Positions 26,108-34,114 of a DNA stretch of 64,000 nt are shown piece by piece. Numbering within the stretch: position 1 is the first letter of the stretch; each line of letters opens with the position of its first letter. Source of the stretch: Foliimonas ilicis (GTDB lineage: Bacteria > Pseudomonadota > Alphaproteobacteria > Rhizobiales > Rhizobiaceae). The position numbers and the translations under genes were made by a program. The stretch is taken from assembly GCF_039939195.1 (NCBI RefSeq), contig NZ_JBDUUH010000001.1:1012399-1076398 (forward strand), read 5' to 3'. The notes below the pieces were generated by a model, which was not told the origin of the DNA, did no database searches, and saw only the letters and a list, made by a program, of their open reading frames with translations.

Positions 26108-27580
26108 CTAATTGGCCGCCATTAACCGCTTCACCGCTTTCATATCGGCCAGAAACCGTTGGCGCTCAGCCTGTGCATCGGAAGGGTCGGGGATGCGGAG
26201 TATGAAAGACGGGTGGATGGTCAGGAACACAGCCAAGCCGTCGTCACGGGTCACGACTTCGCCGCGCATTTTTGTGACCGGAATAGCCCTGCCTAACAGC
26301 GATTGGGCGGCGGTCGCGCCGAGCGCTACGACAAGGTCAGGTTTGAGGATTTCGAGTTCCTTGTCGATCCACCAGCGGCAGGCCTGAACCTCTCCGGCGT
26401 TCGGCTTCTTGTGCAGACGGTGCTTGCCGCGTGGCTCGAATTTGAAATGTTTTACCGCATTGGTCACATATACGATCGTGCGGTCGAGTGCGGCCAGTTC
26501 AAGCGTTTCATCGAAAACCTTGCCCGCCGGGCCGACGAATGGCTTGCCCGCAATGTCCTCCTGATCGCCCGGTTGCTCGCCGACGAAAACCACGCGTGCA
26601 TCGTCGGGGCCTTCGCCGAACACGGTCTGCGTCGCTTCGCGCCAAAGCGGGCAACGTTTGCAGCCGCTTGCAGCCTTTCGTAGTTCGGAAATTGATGTCG
26701 CATCAGCTCCGTCGTCCTTTTCTTCGGGACCATCGGATTTCGGCCAGTGTTTCGCCTGAATTTTCGCATGATGCGGCGCGGGCTGGGTGGGCATTTTGGC
26801 AACCATTTCCTTCGCGGCCTCCTCCGCTCCGGCTATCATGCCGGGAATGAGCGAGGCCTCGGGAAGGTTCCGCCAATATTTCTTCGGCATCTCAGCCTGC
26901 ATCGCCTTCACCTTGAGGCGGGCGGGATTGAAGATATTCTGGAAATAGGTGCGCCAGAGCTCTTCCGCGGCATCCTCTGTCGGCGCGTCCTTCTTCGATG
27001 CGGCGGGGCCGATCGTCAGCGTTTCGCCGTCCCAACTGGCGGATGCCTGCGGGGTGAGGATCGTCCAGTTCATACCGGTGAAGCGGCGTACGAAAAATGG
27101 CGCGTTGCGCTCGACGATAAAATGCGCCGGCTCGAACCATGCCACGTATTTTTCCGGCGTGGCGTCGCCGATTTTTCTGAACCGCACGAAAGCGCGCATC
27201 TTGTGAATGTCGCGCCGAACGGCTTTGTCCATAGTTTCGAAACGGCGAATGTCCGGGTCAGAAGCGATCCTGACGAGATCCGGCTCGGTACGCATGCGCC
27301 AGAGCAGCCGATAGAGAAACGAAAAGCGCTCGGAGTCGGAATTGCAGATTACGGCTTCGGCGCGCGCGATGAACTCCTGGCGGACATTGAGCGCGGCGCC
27401 TTCGGGGATTTCAGGAAGGCCGGAGGCCACGCCCGGCGCAATTTCCCATGAAATATCGTGCGGCGTGATGTCGTTGAGCACCAATCGGCGGGCCGCATCG
27501 CGCCAGCCTGCAAAATCGGTTTCGCTCTGCAGATTGACAGTGTAGCGGGCAAAGCCGAGTTCGCGGGCGGTGTTCATCAA
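26108..27580 (-). CDS. UdgX family uracil-DNA-binding protein with N-terminal DUF4130 domain
   Basis: 490 residues in two parts. Residues 1-270 match the DUF4130-type domain (FLYRLLWRMRTEPDLV, RDIHKMRAFVRFR, AWFEPAHFIVERNAPFFVRR). Residues 300-490 are a family-4-like uracil-DNA glycosylase fold: Cys307 and Cys310 in GCKRCPL for the iron-sulfur cluster with Cys401, motif GEQPGDQED at 335-342, and HPSF at 456. The UdgX-specific insertion is RGKHRLHKKP with His390; in characterised UdgX the equivalent His bonds covalently to the abasic sugar. The usual KRRIH is KHRLH here. It is coupled to the radical SAM gene by an ATGA overlap, downstream of an SOS box. Confidence 0.88.
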   Translation of the reverse strand: MMNTARELGFARYTVNLQSETDFAGWRDAARRLVLNDITPHDISWEIAPGVASGLPEIPEGAALNVRQEFIARAEAVICNSDSERFSFLYRLLWRMRTEPDLVRIASDPDIRRFETMDKAVRRDIHKMRAFVRFRKIGDATPEKYVAWFEPAHFIVERNAPFFVRRFTGMNWTILTPQASASWDGETLTIGPAASKKDAPTEDAAEELWRTYFQNIFNPARLKVKAMQAEMPKKYWRNLPEASLIPGMIAGAEEAAKEMVAKMPTQPAPHHAKIQAKHWPKSDGPEEKDDGADATSISELRKAASGCKRCPLWREATQTVFGEGPDDARVVFVGEQPGDQEDIAGKPFVGPAGKVFDETLELAALDRTIVYVTNAVKHFKFEPRGKHRLHKKPNAGEVQACRWWIDKELEILKPDLVVALGATAAQSLLGRAIPVTKMRGEVVTRDDGLAVFLTIHPSFILRIPDPSDAQAERQRFLADMKAVKRLMAAN

Positions 27581-28812
27581 AACAGCGAGAGTTGCTGGGC
27601 GGGCGGTGTGAGCCGCTGGCGAAGATGCGCCTCATCGGTCTGCGTGCCGGGCGACCAGCCTTCAGCAACGATGAAGGGTCGGACTTTGGTGACGGATGCG
27701 CAAAGACGGCCAACGTCCTCAAGCCGCAGGCGGCGATAGCGGCGGCTTTCGAGAATGCGCTTGACCGCTTTCGTGCCGAGACCTGGCACGCGCAGCAGCA
27801 TTTCGCGGTCTGCGCGGTTCACGTCCAGCGGAAAAATCGCGCGGTTGCGCAAAGCCCAGGCGAGTTTTGGGTCGATTTCGAGATCGAGCATGCCATCTGC
27901 GCTGCCATGCAGAATTTCCCCTTCGGCAAAGCCGTAAAAACGCATCAGCCAATCGGCTTGATAAAGCCTGTGTTCGCGCATCAAGGGCGGTTTGCGCAAA
28001 GGCAGGGCGGAGGACGAATCGGGGATCGGGCTGAAGGCGGAATAATAGACGCGGCGCAGGTGGTAGCTGCCGTAAAGCCGCGCGCTGGCCTTCAATATGC
28101 CTGCATCCGCGGTGGCATCCGCGCCAATAATCATTTGAGTGGACTGGCCACCCGGCGCGAAACGCTGCTTCTTTTTGCTGAAAGGCGCGGGCTCTGCCTT
28201 TTCCTCGATTTTAGCGCGCAGATTGGCCATGGAAAGGCGGATCGTTTCCGGCTTCTTTTCCGGCGCGAGGCGTTTTACGCCCTCATCGGTCGGCAGTTCG
28301 ACATTGATCGACAATCGGTCTGCGTAGCGCCCAGCTTGTTCGGTAAGCTCCGGCGCGCATTCGGGAATGGTCTTGAGATGGATGTAACCGGCGTAATTAT
28401 GCTCCTCGCGCAAACGCCGTGCGATTTCCACCATTTCGCCCATCGTCTCGTCAGGCGAACGGATGACGCCGGAGGATAGGAACAGCCCCTCGATATAGTT
28501 GCGCTTGTAAAATTCCAGCGTGAGACTGACCACCTCATCTATCGTGAAGCGCGCGCGGGCGACGTTCGAGGACGAACGGTTGATGCAATAGCTGCAATCA
28601 TAGATGCAGAAATTAGTAAGAAGGATTTTCAGTAGCGAGATGCATCGTCCGTCCGGTGCATAGGAATGGCAGATGCCCATGCCTTCGGTTGAGCCAATAC
28701 CGCCGGATTTCAGAGAGTTGCGACCGCCAGCACCTGACGACGCGCAAGACGCATCGTATTTCGCTGCATCGGAGAGAATCGCAAGTTTTTGACGTGTCGA
28801 AAGAACGGCCAT
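27577..28812 (-). CDS. Putative DNA modification/repair radical SAM protein
   Basis: 411 residues. A radical SAM cluster motif lies at Cys69-x3-Cys73-x2-Cys76 (NFCIYDCSYC), with further Cys at 23, 48 and 57. A helix-hairpin-helix element near 340-365 (MLLRVPGLGTKAVKRILE) suggests DNA binding. The last residues, QQLSLF, match the consensus QL[SD]LF beta-sliding-clamp-binding motif. Members of this family are annotated as putative DNA repair proteins adjacent to UdgX; the reaction is unknown. No clear Shine-Dalgarno precedes the ATG at 28812; instead an SOS box ends two bases before it. Confidence 0.88.
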   Translation of the reverse strand: MAVLSTRQKLAILSDAAKYDASCASSGAGGRNSLKSGGIGSTEGMGICHSYAPDGRCISLLKILLTNFCIYDCSYCINRSSSNVARARFTIDEVVSLTLEFYKRNYIEGLFLSSGVIRSPDETMGEMVEIARRLREEHNYAGYIHLKTIPECAPELTEQAGRYADRLSINVELPTDEGVKRLAPEKKPETIRLSMANLRAKIEEKAEPAPFSKKKQRFAPGGQSTQMIIGADATADAGILKASARLYGSYHLRRVYYSAFSPIPDSSSALPLRKPPLMREHRLYQADWLMRFYGFAEGEILHGSADGMLDLEIDPKLAWALRNRAIFPLDVNRADREMLLRVPGLGTKAVKRILESRRYRRLRLEDVGRLCASVTKVRPFIVAEGWSPGTQTDEAHLRQRLTPPAQQLSLF

Positions 28813-28814
28813 TT

Positions 28815-28829
28815 GTTCATGGTATGTTC
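28815..28829 (-). promoter_or_regulatory. LexA/SOS box, GAAC-N7-GAAC
   Basis: On the operon strand this reads GAAC-ATACCAT-GAAC, an exact match to the alphaproteobacterial LexA recognition form GAAC-N7-GAAC (GTTC-N7-GTTC on the other strand). It ends two bases before the ATG of the radical SAM gene. The match is direct; regulation is inferred. Confidence 0.8.
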
Positions 28830-28846
28830 TTTCGTGTGTGGAGGCT

Positions 28847-28860
28847 ATAACAATTGTTAT
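28847..28860. promoter_or_regulatory. Perfect 14-base palindrome ATAACAATTGTTAT
   Basis: A perfect AT-rich palindrome in the 59 bases between the glutamine-synthetase-like gene and the radical SAM gene. It lies 35-48 bases upstream of the ATG, where the -10 region would be. It may be an operator or part of a promoter; no regulator is assigned. Confidence 0.4.
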
Positions 28861-28871
28861 GCCTCTGCCGT

Positions 28872-30278
28872 TTAAACCTCGTGGAGGTAAAGGTGGTAGT
28901 CGAGTTCGCTGACCGTGCGGGCGACGCGCAGATATTCGGCGTGTTTTATCTCGGTGAAGGTGCGGTGCAAATCTTCGCCCAGCGCGTGCTTCAGGAAGGT
29001 TGAAGCGCGGGCGGCTTCGATTGCGGTGCGCCAGTCGGATGGCATGGCGTTTTCGGCGGAAGCGGGTGCCTCGTAGCCATTTCCGGTTGTTTCCGGGCCG
29101 GGATCGAGCTTTTCGTCCAATCCCTTCGCTATGCCTGCAAGAACAGTCGCGGCGACGAGATAAGGGTTTGCATCGACGCCTGAAGGGCGATGTTCAAGGC
29201 GGCGGTTCGCTGTGTTTCCGGCCGGAACGCGCAGAGCGACCGACCGGTTGTTTACGCCCCATGTGGGTGCGACCGGCGCGTAAGATTGCGCGACGAAGCG
29301 GCGCCATGAATTGGCGTGCGGGGCAAAAACCAGCATGGATTCGGCCATAGTGGAGGCAAGCCCGCCGAGCGAATGGAGCAGCGCAGGTGCCCATTCCCCT
29401 TCTTTGACTTCGGCAAAAACGTTCTTGCCTTCGTCATTTTGCATCGACACGTGAAGATGCATGCCGGAGCCTGCATATTTCTCGATGGGCTTTGCCATAA
29501 AACAGGCAGTTACGCCGTGACGACGCGCAGCAGCGCGCACGATACGCTTCAACAAAACCAGATCATCGGCGGCTTGCAGGATGCTCTTGCGGTAATGCAG
29601 GGTCAGTTCGTACTGCCCCGGCGCATATTCCGAAATGACGGTTTCGGCCGGAATGCCTTGCGCTTTCGCAGCGGCGTAAATGTCGGAGAAAAGCGGCTCC
29701 ATGCCGTGAAGATGATCGACCGAATAGACCTCGGTCTTGCCACTAATGCGACCGTCGAGCACGGCGGATGCGGGCTGGACGCGGCCATCGGCATCGCGCT
29801 CATTGGCCAGCAGGAAGAATTCGAGTTCGAACGCGCCTGCGGGGTGCAGGCCCTTTGCTTCAAGCGCTGCGATCTGGCGAACAAGCGCATGGCGCGGGTC
29901 CGATGTCATCGGCGCGCCGTCGAGGTGATACATCGACATCAGCACCTGCCCGCGTGGCGGGTTGGTGCCGAAAAGTGGCTTCAACGTGCCGGGTATCGGC
30001 CATGCGCGCAGGTCGCCATCGCCCGAATCCCAGATCAGGCCGGTTTCGTGAACGTCCTCGCCGGTGATGTCGAGGCCGAGGATCGAGATCGGCATATGCC
30101 GCCCGCCCTCGTAAATGCCCGGCAGTTCGTGGCGGCGGATGATCTTGCCGCGCCCGACGCCGTTCGCGTCGGTCAGCACGATGTCGAAGGCTTCTATTTC
30201 GGGGTGCGCTTCGAGGAAGGAATTTGCCTCGGCGATGGTCGAACCGGTCGGTGAAGTCATGATTTCGCTCTGTTGCAT
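28872..30278 (-). CDS. Glutamine-synthetase-family protein, gamma-glutamylpolyamine synthetase type
   Basis: About 468 residues of the class of glutamine synthetase homologues that glutamylate amines. The N-terminal beta-grasp part has VLTDANGVGRGKIIRR; the catalytic domain has AFELEFFLL, ISEYAPGQYELTL, GSGMHLHVSM, NSWRRF, NNRSVALRVP and RLEHRPSG with acidic/metal positions in place. It would ligate glutamate to an amine such as putrescine using ATP; ethanolamine or other amines are alternatives. The ATG at 30278 is preferred over the upstream frame; 30260 is possible. A gamma-glutamyl-GABA-hydrolase-like gene lies at 36650, which would complete a polyamine route, but the two are not in one operon. 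Confidence 0.85.
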   Translation of the reverse strand: MQQSEIMTSPTGSTIAEANSFLEAHPEIEAFDIVLTDANGVGRGKIIRRHELPGIYEGGRHMPISILGLDITGEDVHETGLIWDSGDGDLRAWPIPGTLKPLFGTNPPRGQVLMSMYHLDGAPMTSDPRHALVRQIAALEAKGLHPAGAFELEFFLLANERDADGRVQPASAVLDGRISGKTEVYSVDHLHGMEPLFSDIYAAAKAQGIPAETVISEYAPGQYELTLHYRKSILQAADDLVLLKRIVRAAARRHGVTACFMAKPIEKYAGSGMHLHVSMQNDEGKNVFAEVKEGEWAPALLHSLGGLASTMAESMLVFAPHANSWRRFVAQSYAPVAPTWGVNNRSVALRVPAGNTANRRLEHRPSGVDANPYLVAATVLAGIAKGLDEKLDPGPETTGNGYEAPASAENAMPSDWRTAIEAARASTFLKHALGEDLHRTFTEIKHAEYLRVARTVSELDYHLYLHEV

Positions 30279-30380
30279 AACGCTTGTCTCATGCCGAAAG
30301 CGCTCCTGCAATATCAAGACGTGTGCCACGATGCCGAAACAATTGGTATTCAGACAAGGGTTATGAAGCGGAGGTTTCGA

Positions 30381-30833
30381 ATGCGTCGTGTTTTATTGGC
30401 CGGGATCGGTTTGATGTTTGCAGCACCGGCAATGGCGTCCGGCGGGATTTCATGCAGCGTCGATGACGGCAAGGCCAGGCTCGAACTGAATGGTGCCACA
30501 AGCCGGGGCATGGGCGGGGCTTTCTTCAGCTTTGGCGCGGAACTGACGCTTGCCGACCCGCAAATCAACGCGGATTTGCGCAAGATTGCATTCGAACGCG
30601 CGCATCTCGCCCAGAACTGGCACGACGAAAAGGAATTGAAGCTGCGCCTTTACCGAGAGCGGGAGGGTGACAAGCCGCATGGCTATGTCGAACTTCTGAT
30701 CGAGACCGAACTGTCGGAAGAAGGGATTTTCAAAGGGCGCTATGTCGCCGAGGTCTACGACATGACCGACGCGAAGGACAGCATGGCAAAGACTGTGAAG
30801 ATCGAGGGCGCGGTGGAGTGTATGGCGGAGTAA
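30381..30833 (+). CDS. Secreted hypothetical protein
   Basis: 150 residues with a clear Sec leader: MRRVLLAGIGLMFAAPAMA followed by SGG, so cleavage after AMA is likely and the mature protein is periplasmic. The mature part has two Cys (SCSVDD near the start and VECMAE at the end), which could form a disulfide, and alternating hydrophobic patterns suggesting beta structure. I recognise no named family. GGAGG six bases upstream favours the ATG at 30381; an ATG at 30363 is in frame. It is divergent from the glutamine-synthetase-like gene and followed by a palindromic repeat. Confidence 0.75.
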   Translation: MRRVLLAGIGLMFAAPAMASGGISCSVDDGKARLELNGATSRGMGGAFFSFGAELTLADPQINADLRKIAFERAHLAQNWHDEKELKLRLYREREGDKPHGYVELLIETELSEEGIFKGRYVAEVYDMTDAKDSMAKTVKIEGAVECMAE

Positions 30834-30868
30834 ATGGAGCGGTTCCTGTTTTGATGGAATCACGAGGC

Positions 30869-31027
30869 GCCCCTCTCTGTCCTGCCGGACATTTCCCCCA
30901 CAGGTGGGGAGATTGGCTGACACAACTCTCGGTATTCATTCTGCGACGTCAGCAATTGGTGCCGCGCTTTAATGTTAGCGTAATCTCCCCACCTGTGGGG
31001 GAGATGTCCGGCAGGACAGAGGGGGGC
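30869..31027. repeat. Nested palindromic repeat, copy 3
   Basis: Same arms as copies 1 and 2 with two substitutions in the left arm (CCCCTCTCTGTCC and ATTTCCCCC). Its outer flanks, GGTTCCTGTTTTGATGGAAT on the left and GCGGTTCTATCTAAAAATG on the right, reappear joined together at 63832-63907, showing that the mobile or duplicated unit is larger than the palindrome (about 30841-31060). Confidence 0.9.
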
Positions 31028-31065
31028 GCTGTCCCGCCAGCGGTTCTATCTAAAAATGAAGGGCT

Positions 31066-32040
31066 CTACCCCGAAATATCGATCACACCGCAATCGCCTG
31101 CATCCGAGCCGAATGCGACGCGCTGGCCCTGGCGGTCCCAATCCATGGCGATGATTGCGCCTTTGCCGGCGCGGCGGAACAGGACTTCCTTGGCATCGGC
31201 GAAGCGGGCGGCGATGATCATGCCGTCATTGTAGCCGATGGCGACGATGTCTTCGCCGGGGTGACAGGCGACGGCTGTGACCATCGCATTGCCGCGTGTG
31301 CCGAGTTCCAGCGGGGCTTTTCCCATCGGGCCATCCTTGCCGGAAAACGGCCAGACAATTGCCGCCGGTGCACCGGAACTTGCCAGCCAGCGGCCCTTGG
31401 CGCTCCAGGACAGGCTTTTGACCTTGGCGGGATAGCCGGTCATGCGCATGTGCTTGCCGTCGGCCAGCTTCCATCCGTGAAGGGCATTTTCCTGCATGGA
31501 GGTGATGACGAAATTGCCGTCCGGCGAAAACATGATGGCCGTGTGAGCGCCAGCCCATTCGAGTTCGGTCGGCTTGCCCTCGGTGGCCGGGAAATGCAGC
31601 GTCGCGCCATTGTAGCGGGCGACGCCGAAACGCACGCCCTTTGGCGAAAAGGCAAGGCCCTCGACCGAGCGCGGATGTGTGAATTCCTTGATCTTGCCGT
31701 CTGCAAAACGGACATAGGCGTTTTTGCCTGTTGCATAGGCGATAATGCCTTGTGGACCGGCAGCAACGCTGGTGATCCATTTCTTGCCGGCTTCTGCCAG
31801 TATCTGGATCGATCCGTCCGCCGAAAGCGCAGCGATTTTGCCATCCTCGCCGCCGGTGATCAGCCGCTTGGCCGAAGCGTCGAGCACGACGCTGGCCAGC
31901 CCGTCATGGGCTTCGATGTGCTTATGGCCGTGATCGAGGCGGTGAACCACGCCGTCAGCCATTGCGAAGAATGGAATGTCGCCCAGAAAGGCCGTTGCGA
32001 TGCAGTGACCTTCAAGGTCGAAAGGGGCGACTGTGGGCAT
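31066..32040 (-). CDS. WD40-repeat (beta-propeller) protein
   Basis: About 324 residues made of repeating WD40-like blades: ASVVLDASAKRLITGGEDGKI, GLAFSPKGVRFGVARYNGA, AIMFSPDGNFVITSMQENA, SLSWSAKGRWLASSGAPAA, AVACHPGEDIVAIGYNDGM and AMDWDRQGQRVAFGSDAG. No signal peptide, so probably cytoplasmic. I set the start at MPTVAPFDLEG (32040); the upstream extension is derived from repeat-containing sequence. It lies 124 bases downstream of a CobW GTPase on the same strand. This WD40-CobW pairing suggests a scaffold or partner in metal delivery, an inference from position only. Confidence 0.82.
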   Translation of the reverse strand: MPTVAPFDLEGHCIATAFLGDIPFFAMADGVVHRLDHGHKHIEAHDGLASVVLDASAKRLITGGEDGKIAALSADGSIQILAEAGKKWITSVAAGPQGIIAYATGKNAYVRFADGKIKEFTHPRSVEGLAFSPKGVRFGVARYNGATLHFPATEGKPTELEWAGAHTAIMFSPDGNFVITSMQENALHGWKLADGKHMRMTGYPAKVKSLSWSAKGRWLASSGAPAAIVWPFSGKDGPMGKAPLELGTRGNAMVTAVACHPGEDIVAIGYNDGMIIAARFADAKEVLFRRAGKGAIIAMDWDRQGQRVAFGSDAGDCGVIDISG

Positions 32041-32070
32041 GGGCGAATTATTCCATTCGAGATTTCGGCT

Positions 32071-32136
32071 GTCCCTCACCCTTACCCTCTCCCCGTAAGG
32101 ACGGGGAAGAGGGTGCCGGCAGGCGGATGAGGGGCA
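32071..32136. repeat. Hairpin repeat between cobW-like and WD40 genes
   Basis: A 13-14-base stem, ACCCTCTCCCCGT with ACGGGGAAGAGGGT, around an AAGG loop at 32084-32114. It is flanked by an outer CCCTCAC/GATGAGGGG match. It resembles the CCTCTCCCC-type family seen at 577, 55106 and 58699. Confidence 0.75.
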
Positions 32137-32164
32137 GTAAATAAGCGGCAGATTGGCGCTGGTT

Positions 32165-33241
32165 TCAAGCCGCCTGACAGGCTTCGAAGCTGCGCTTCAG
32201 GCGTTCGGCGTCGAGATCGCGGCCGATGAAGACGAGGCGGCTGTCGTGGCGCTCGTCTTCTTTCCAGGCGCGCTGGTGGTCGCCTTCGATGATCATGTGA
32301 ACGCCCTGAATGACATAGCGCTCGGGATCGTTCTTGAAGGCGATGATGCCTTTGAGGCGAAGGATGTTCGGGCCTTCCATCTGGGTGATCTTCTGGATCC
32401 AGGGGAAGAACTTCTTGTCGTCCATCTCGCCGCCGCGCAGCGATACGGACTGCACCGTCACATCATGGATGGCGGACGCCTCGCCATGGTGATGATGGTC
32501 ATGCCCATGGTCGTGGCCGTGATGGTGGTGATGATCGTGATCGCAGTTCGGGCCGCATTCATGATCGTGGTCATGGTCGTGATCATGTGCTTCGAGGAAG
32601 TGCGGATCGTTTTCCAGCGCGCGCTTCAGATCGAAGGCGCCACGGTCCAGAACGGTTTCCAACGGCACGCCTGCACGCGTCGTGCGATGGATCGTGGCTG
32701 CGGGGTTGATCGCGCGGACCGTCGCCTCGACGTTGCGCAATTCCTCTTCCGTAACGAGGTCGGTCTTGTTCAGGATAATGACGTCGGCGAAGGCGATCTG
32801 GTCTTCCGCCTCACGGCTGTCTTTCAGGCGCAACGGAAGATGTTTTGCATCGACCAGCGCGACGACCGCGTCGAGCTTGGTCTTGGAGCGCACGTCGTCG
32901 TCCATGAAGAAGGTCTGCGCGACCGGCACAGGGTCGGCGAGGCCGGTCGTTTCGACGATGATTGCATCGAAGCGACCCGGGCGGCGCATCAGGCCCTCGA
33001 CGACGCGAATAAGGTCGCCGCGCACCGTGCAGCACACGCAGCCATTGTTCATTTCGTAGATTTCCTCGTCGGATTCCACGATCAGATCGTTGTCGATGCC
33101 GATCTCGCCGAATTCGTTGACGATCACCGCATAACGCTTGCCGTGGTTCTCCGACAGGATGCGGTTGAGAAGCGTGGTTTTTCCCGATCCGAGATAGCCC
33201 GTCAAAACGGTTACCGGTATCTGGCTCTGTGTCTCGCTCAT
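32165..33241 (-). CDS. CobW/COG0523 family GTPase (metal chaperone)
   Basis: A 358-residue P-loop GTPase of the G3E family. Walker A GYLGSGKTT is at 15-23, the metal-binding CxCC motif NGCVCC at 66-71, and the base-specific NKTD at 158-161. A striking His/Asp-rich loop spans 219-253, followed by a CobW C-terminal domain. Such proteins deliver zinc or cobalt to target enzymes; the His-rich loop suggests metal storage or sensing. The ATG at 33241 is chosen because it gives the family start. A WD40 gene follows in the same direction. No convincing Zur box was found upstream, so zinc control is unproven. Confidence 0.9.
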   Translation of the reverse strand: MSETQSQIPVTVLTGYLGSGKTTLLNRILSENHGKRYAVIVNEFGEIGIDNDLIVESDEEIYEMNNGCVCCTVRGDLIRVVEGLMRRPGRFDAIIVETTGLADPVPVAQTFFMDDDVRSKTKLDAVVALVDAKHLPLRLKDSREAEDQIAFADVIILNKTDLVTEEELRNVEATVRAINPAATIHRTTRAGVPLETVLDRGAFDLKRALENDPHFLEAHDHDHDHDHECGPNCDHDHHHHHGHDHGHDHHHHGEASAIHDVTVQSVSLRGGEMDDKKFFPWIQKITQMEGPNILRLKGIIAFKNDPERYVIQGVHMIIEGDHQRAWKEDERHDSRLVFIGRDLDAERLKRSFEACQAA

Positions 33242-33527
33242 GGTCTTCCTCGAAGGGGTTGGTTGCCCACCATATAGGACGGGCAAAACGGTTTTGCACG
33301 TTTGAATCTAGGCTCAAGGACAAGAGCAGGGCATGAAATGTGGTGCCTGCTGCCCCTGCAAATTTATTTTGTCATCTAACTGTTATGTATGCATGCAATG
33401 AGCGTGGCATGGATTTCCGCGCAGCCGGCTCATAGTGTGGGTGACGGCGGGCGGAAACGGATTGCCAACAGCGCGACCGGGATTATTCTTCGTCGCTCCA
33501 AATCGGACCCGACAGCAGGAAAACGAA
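33242..33527. promoter_or_regulatory. Divergent promoter region CobW GTPase / MarR
   Basis: 286 bases shared by the divergent CobW and MarR genes. An AT-rich patch near 33360-33395 contains TGTTATGTATGCATGC, a possible promoter element. No symmetrical Zur- or MarR-type operator can be asserted. AGGA lies eight bases before the MarR ATG. Confidence 0.35.
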
Positions 33528-33998
33528 ATGGCCAAGGCTGACAGAACTGCCACGATGAGCCGGTTGCATTCGGCTGCACGGCTTTCCCGCACCGCATTGG
33601 CGGCGCGCCTTCTAGGGCACGGTTTTTACGCCGGGCAGGACCAGATCATGCTGGCGCTCGACAAGCAGGACGGGCAGACGCCCGGAACGCTGGCAGGCAA
33701 GCTCGGCGTTCGTCCGCCGACCATCACCAAGACCATTAACCGGCTTCAGGCGCAGGGCTTTCTCGAAAAGCGTGCTTCCAATGGCGATGCGCGGCAGGCC
33801 CATATTTTCCTCACCGATCTTGGCCGCGAAGCGATGCGCGCCATCGAAAAATCGGTGAAGAAAACAGAAAAGCAGGCGTTTCAGGGGCTCGACAAGAAAG
33901 AGCAGAAGACGCTGAGCAAGCTGCTTTCGCGTGTAGAGGCTAATCTTTCGGGTTCTGTGGTCGAGAGTGAAGACGACGAGCCAGACACCGACGAATAG
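33528..33998 (+). CDS. MarR family transcriptional regulator
   Basis: 156 residues. The winged HTH lies at about 45-100 (DGQTPGTLAGKLGVRPPTIT, KTINRLQAQGFLEKR and DARQAHIFLTDLGREAMR), followed by a dimerisation helix region and an acidic tail (ESEDDEPDTDE). It would bind a palindromic operator as a dimer. The ATG at 33528 is set by AGGA eight bases upstream and the lack of family sequence before it. The next gene on the strand is an EamA transporter, 116 bases on, a possible target. Confidence 0.88.
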   Translation: MAKADRTATMSRLHSAARLSRTALAARLLGHGFYAGQDQIMLALDKQDGQTPGTLAGKLGVRPPTITKTINRLQAQGFLEKRASNGDARQAHIFLTDLGREAMRAIEKSVKKTEKQAFQGLDKKEQKTLSKLLSRVEANLSGSVVESEDDEPDTDE

Positions 33999-34114
33999 AA
34001 ATCGCGAGGGCTTGCCTTCCTGGTACAAACACCTAATTGCCGCCAGACAGCTTTTTGTCTTGCCGCATCCGACTATCCGGCCGAAAAAGACATTTCATAC
34101 CCGGCCAGAGATTC

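Noticed and set aside
12198..31027. CRISPR-like repeats
   Set aside because: The repeated units are single dispersed palindromes with internal symmetry, not a regular array with spacers.
32153..33277. 374-codon open frame on the plus strand
   Set aside because: Exactly antisense to the CobW gene, whose GTPase motifs are unambiguous; valine/methionine-rich because the complement of the His codons is repetitive.
33360..33395. Zur box upstream of the CobW GTPase
   Set aside because: The AT-rich TGTTATGTATGCATGC patch lacks the dyad symmetry expected for a rhizobial Zur site.
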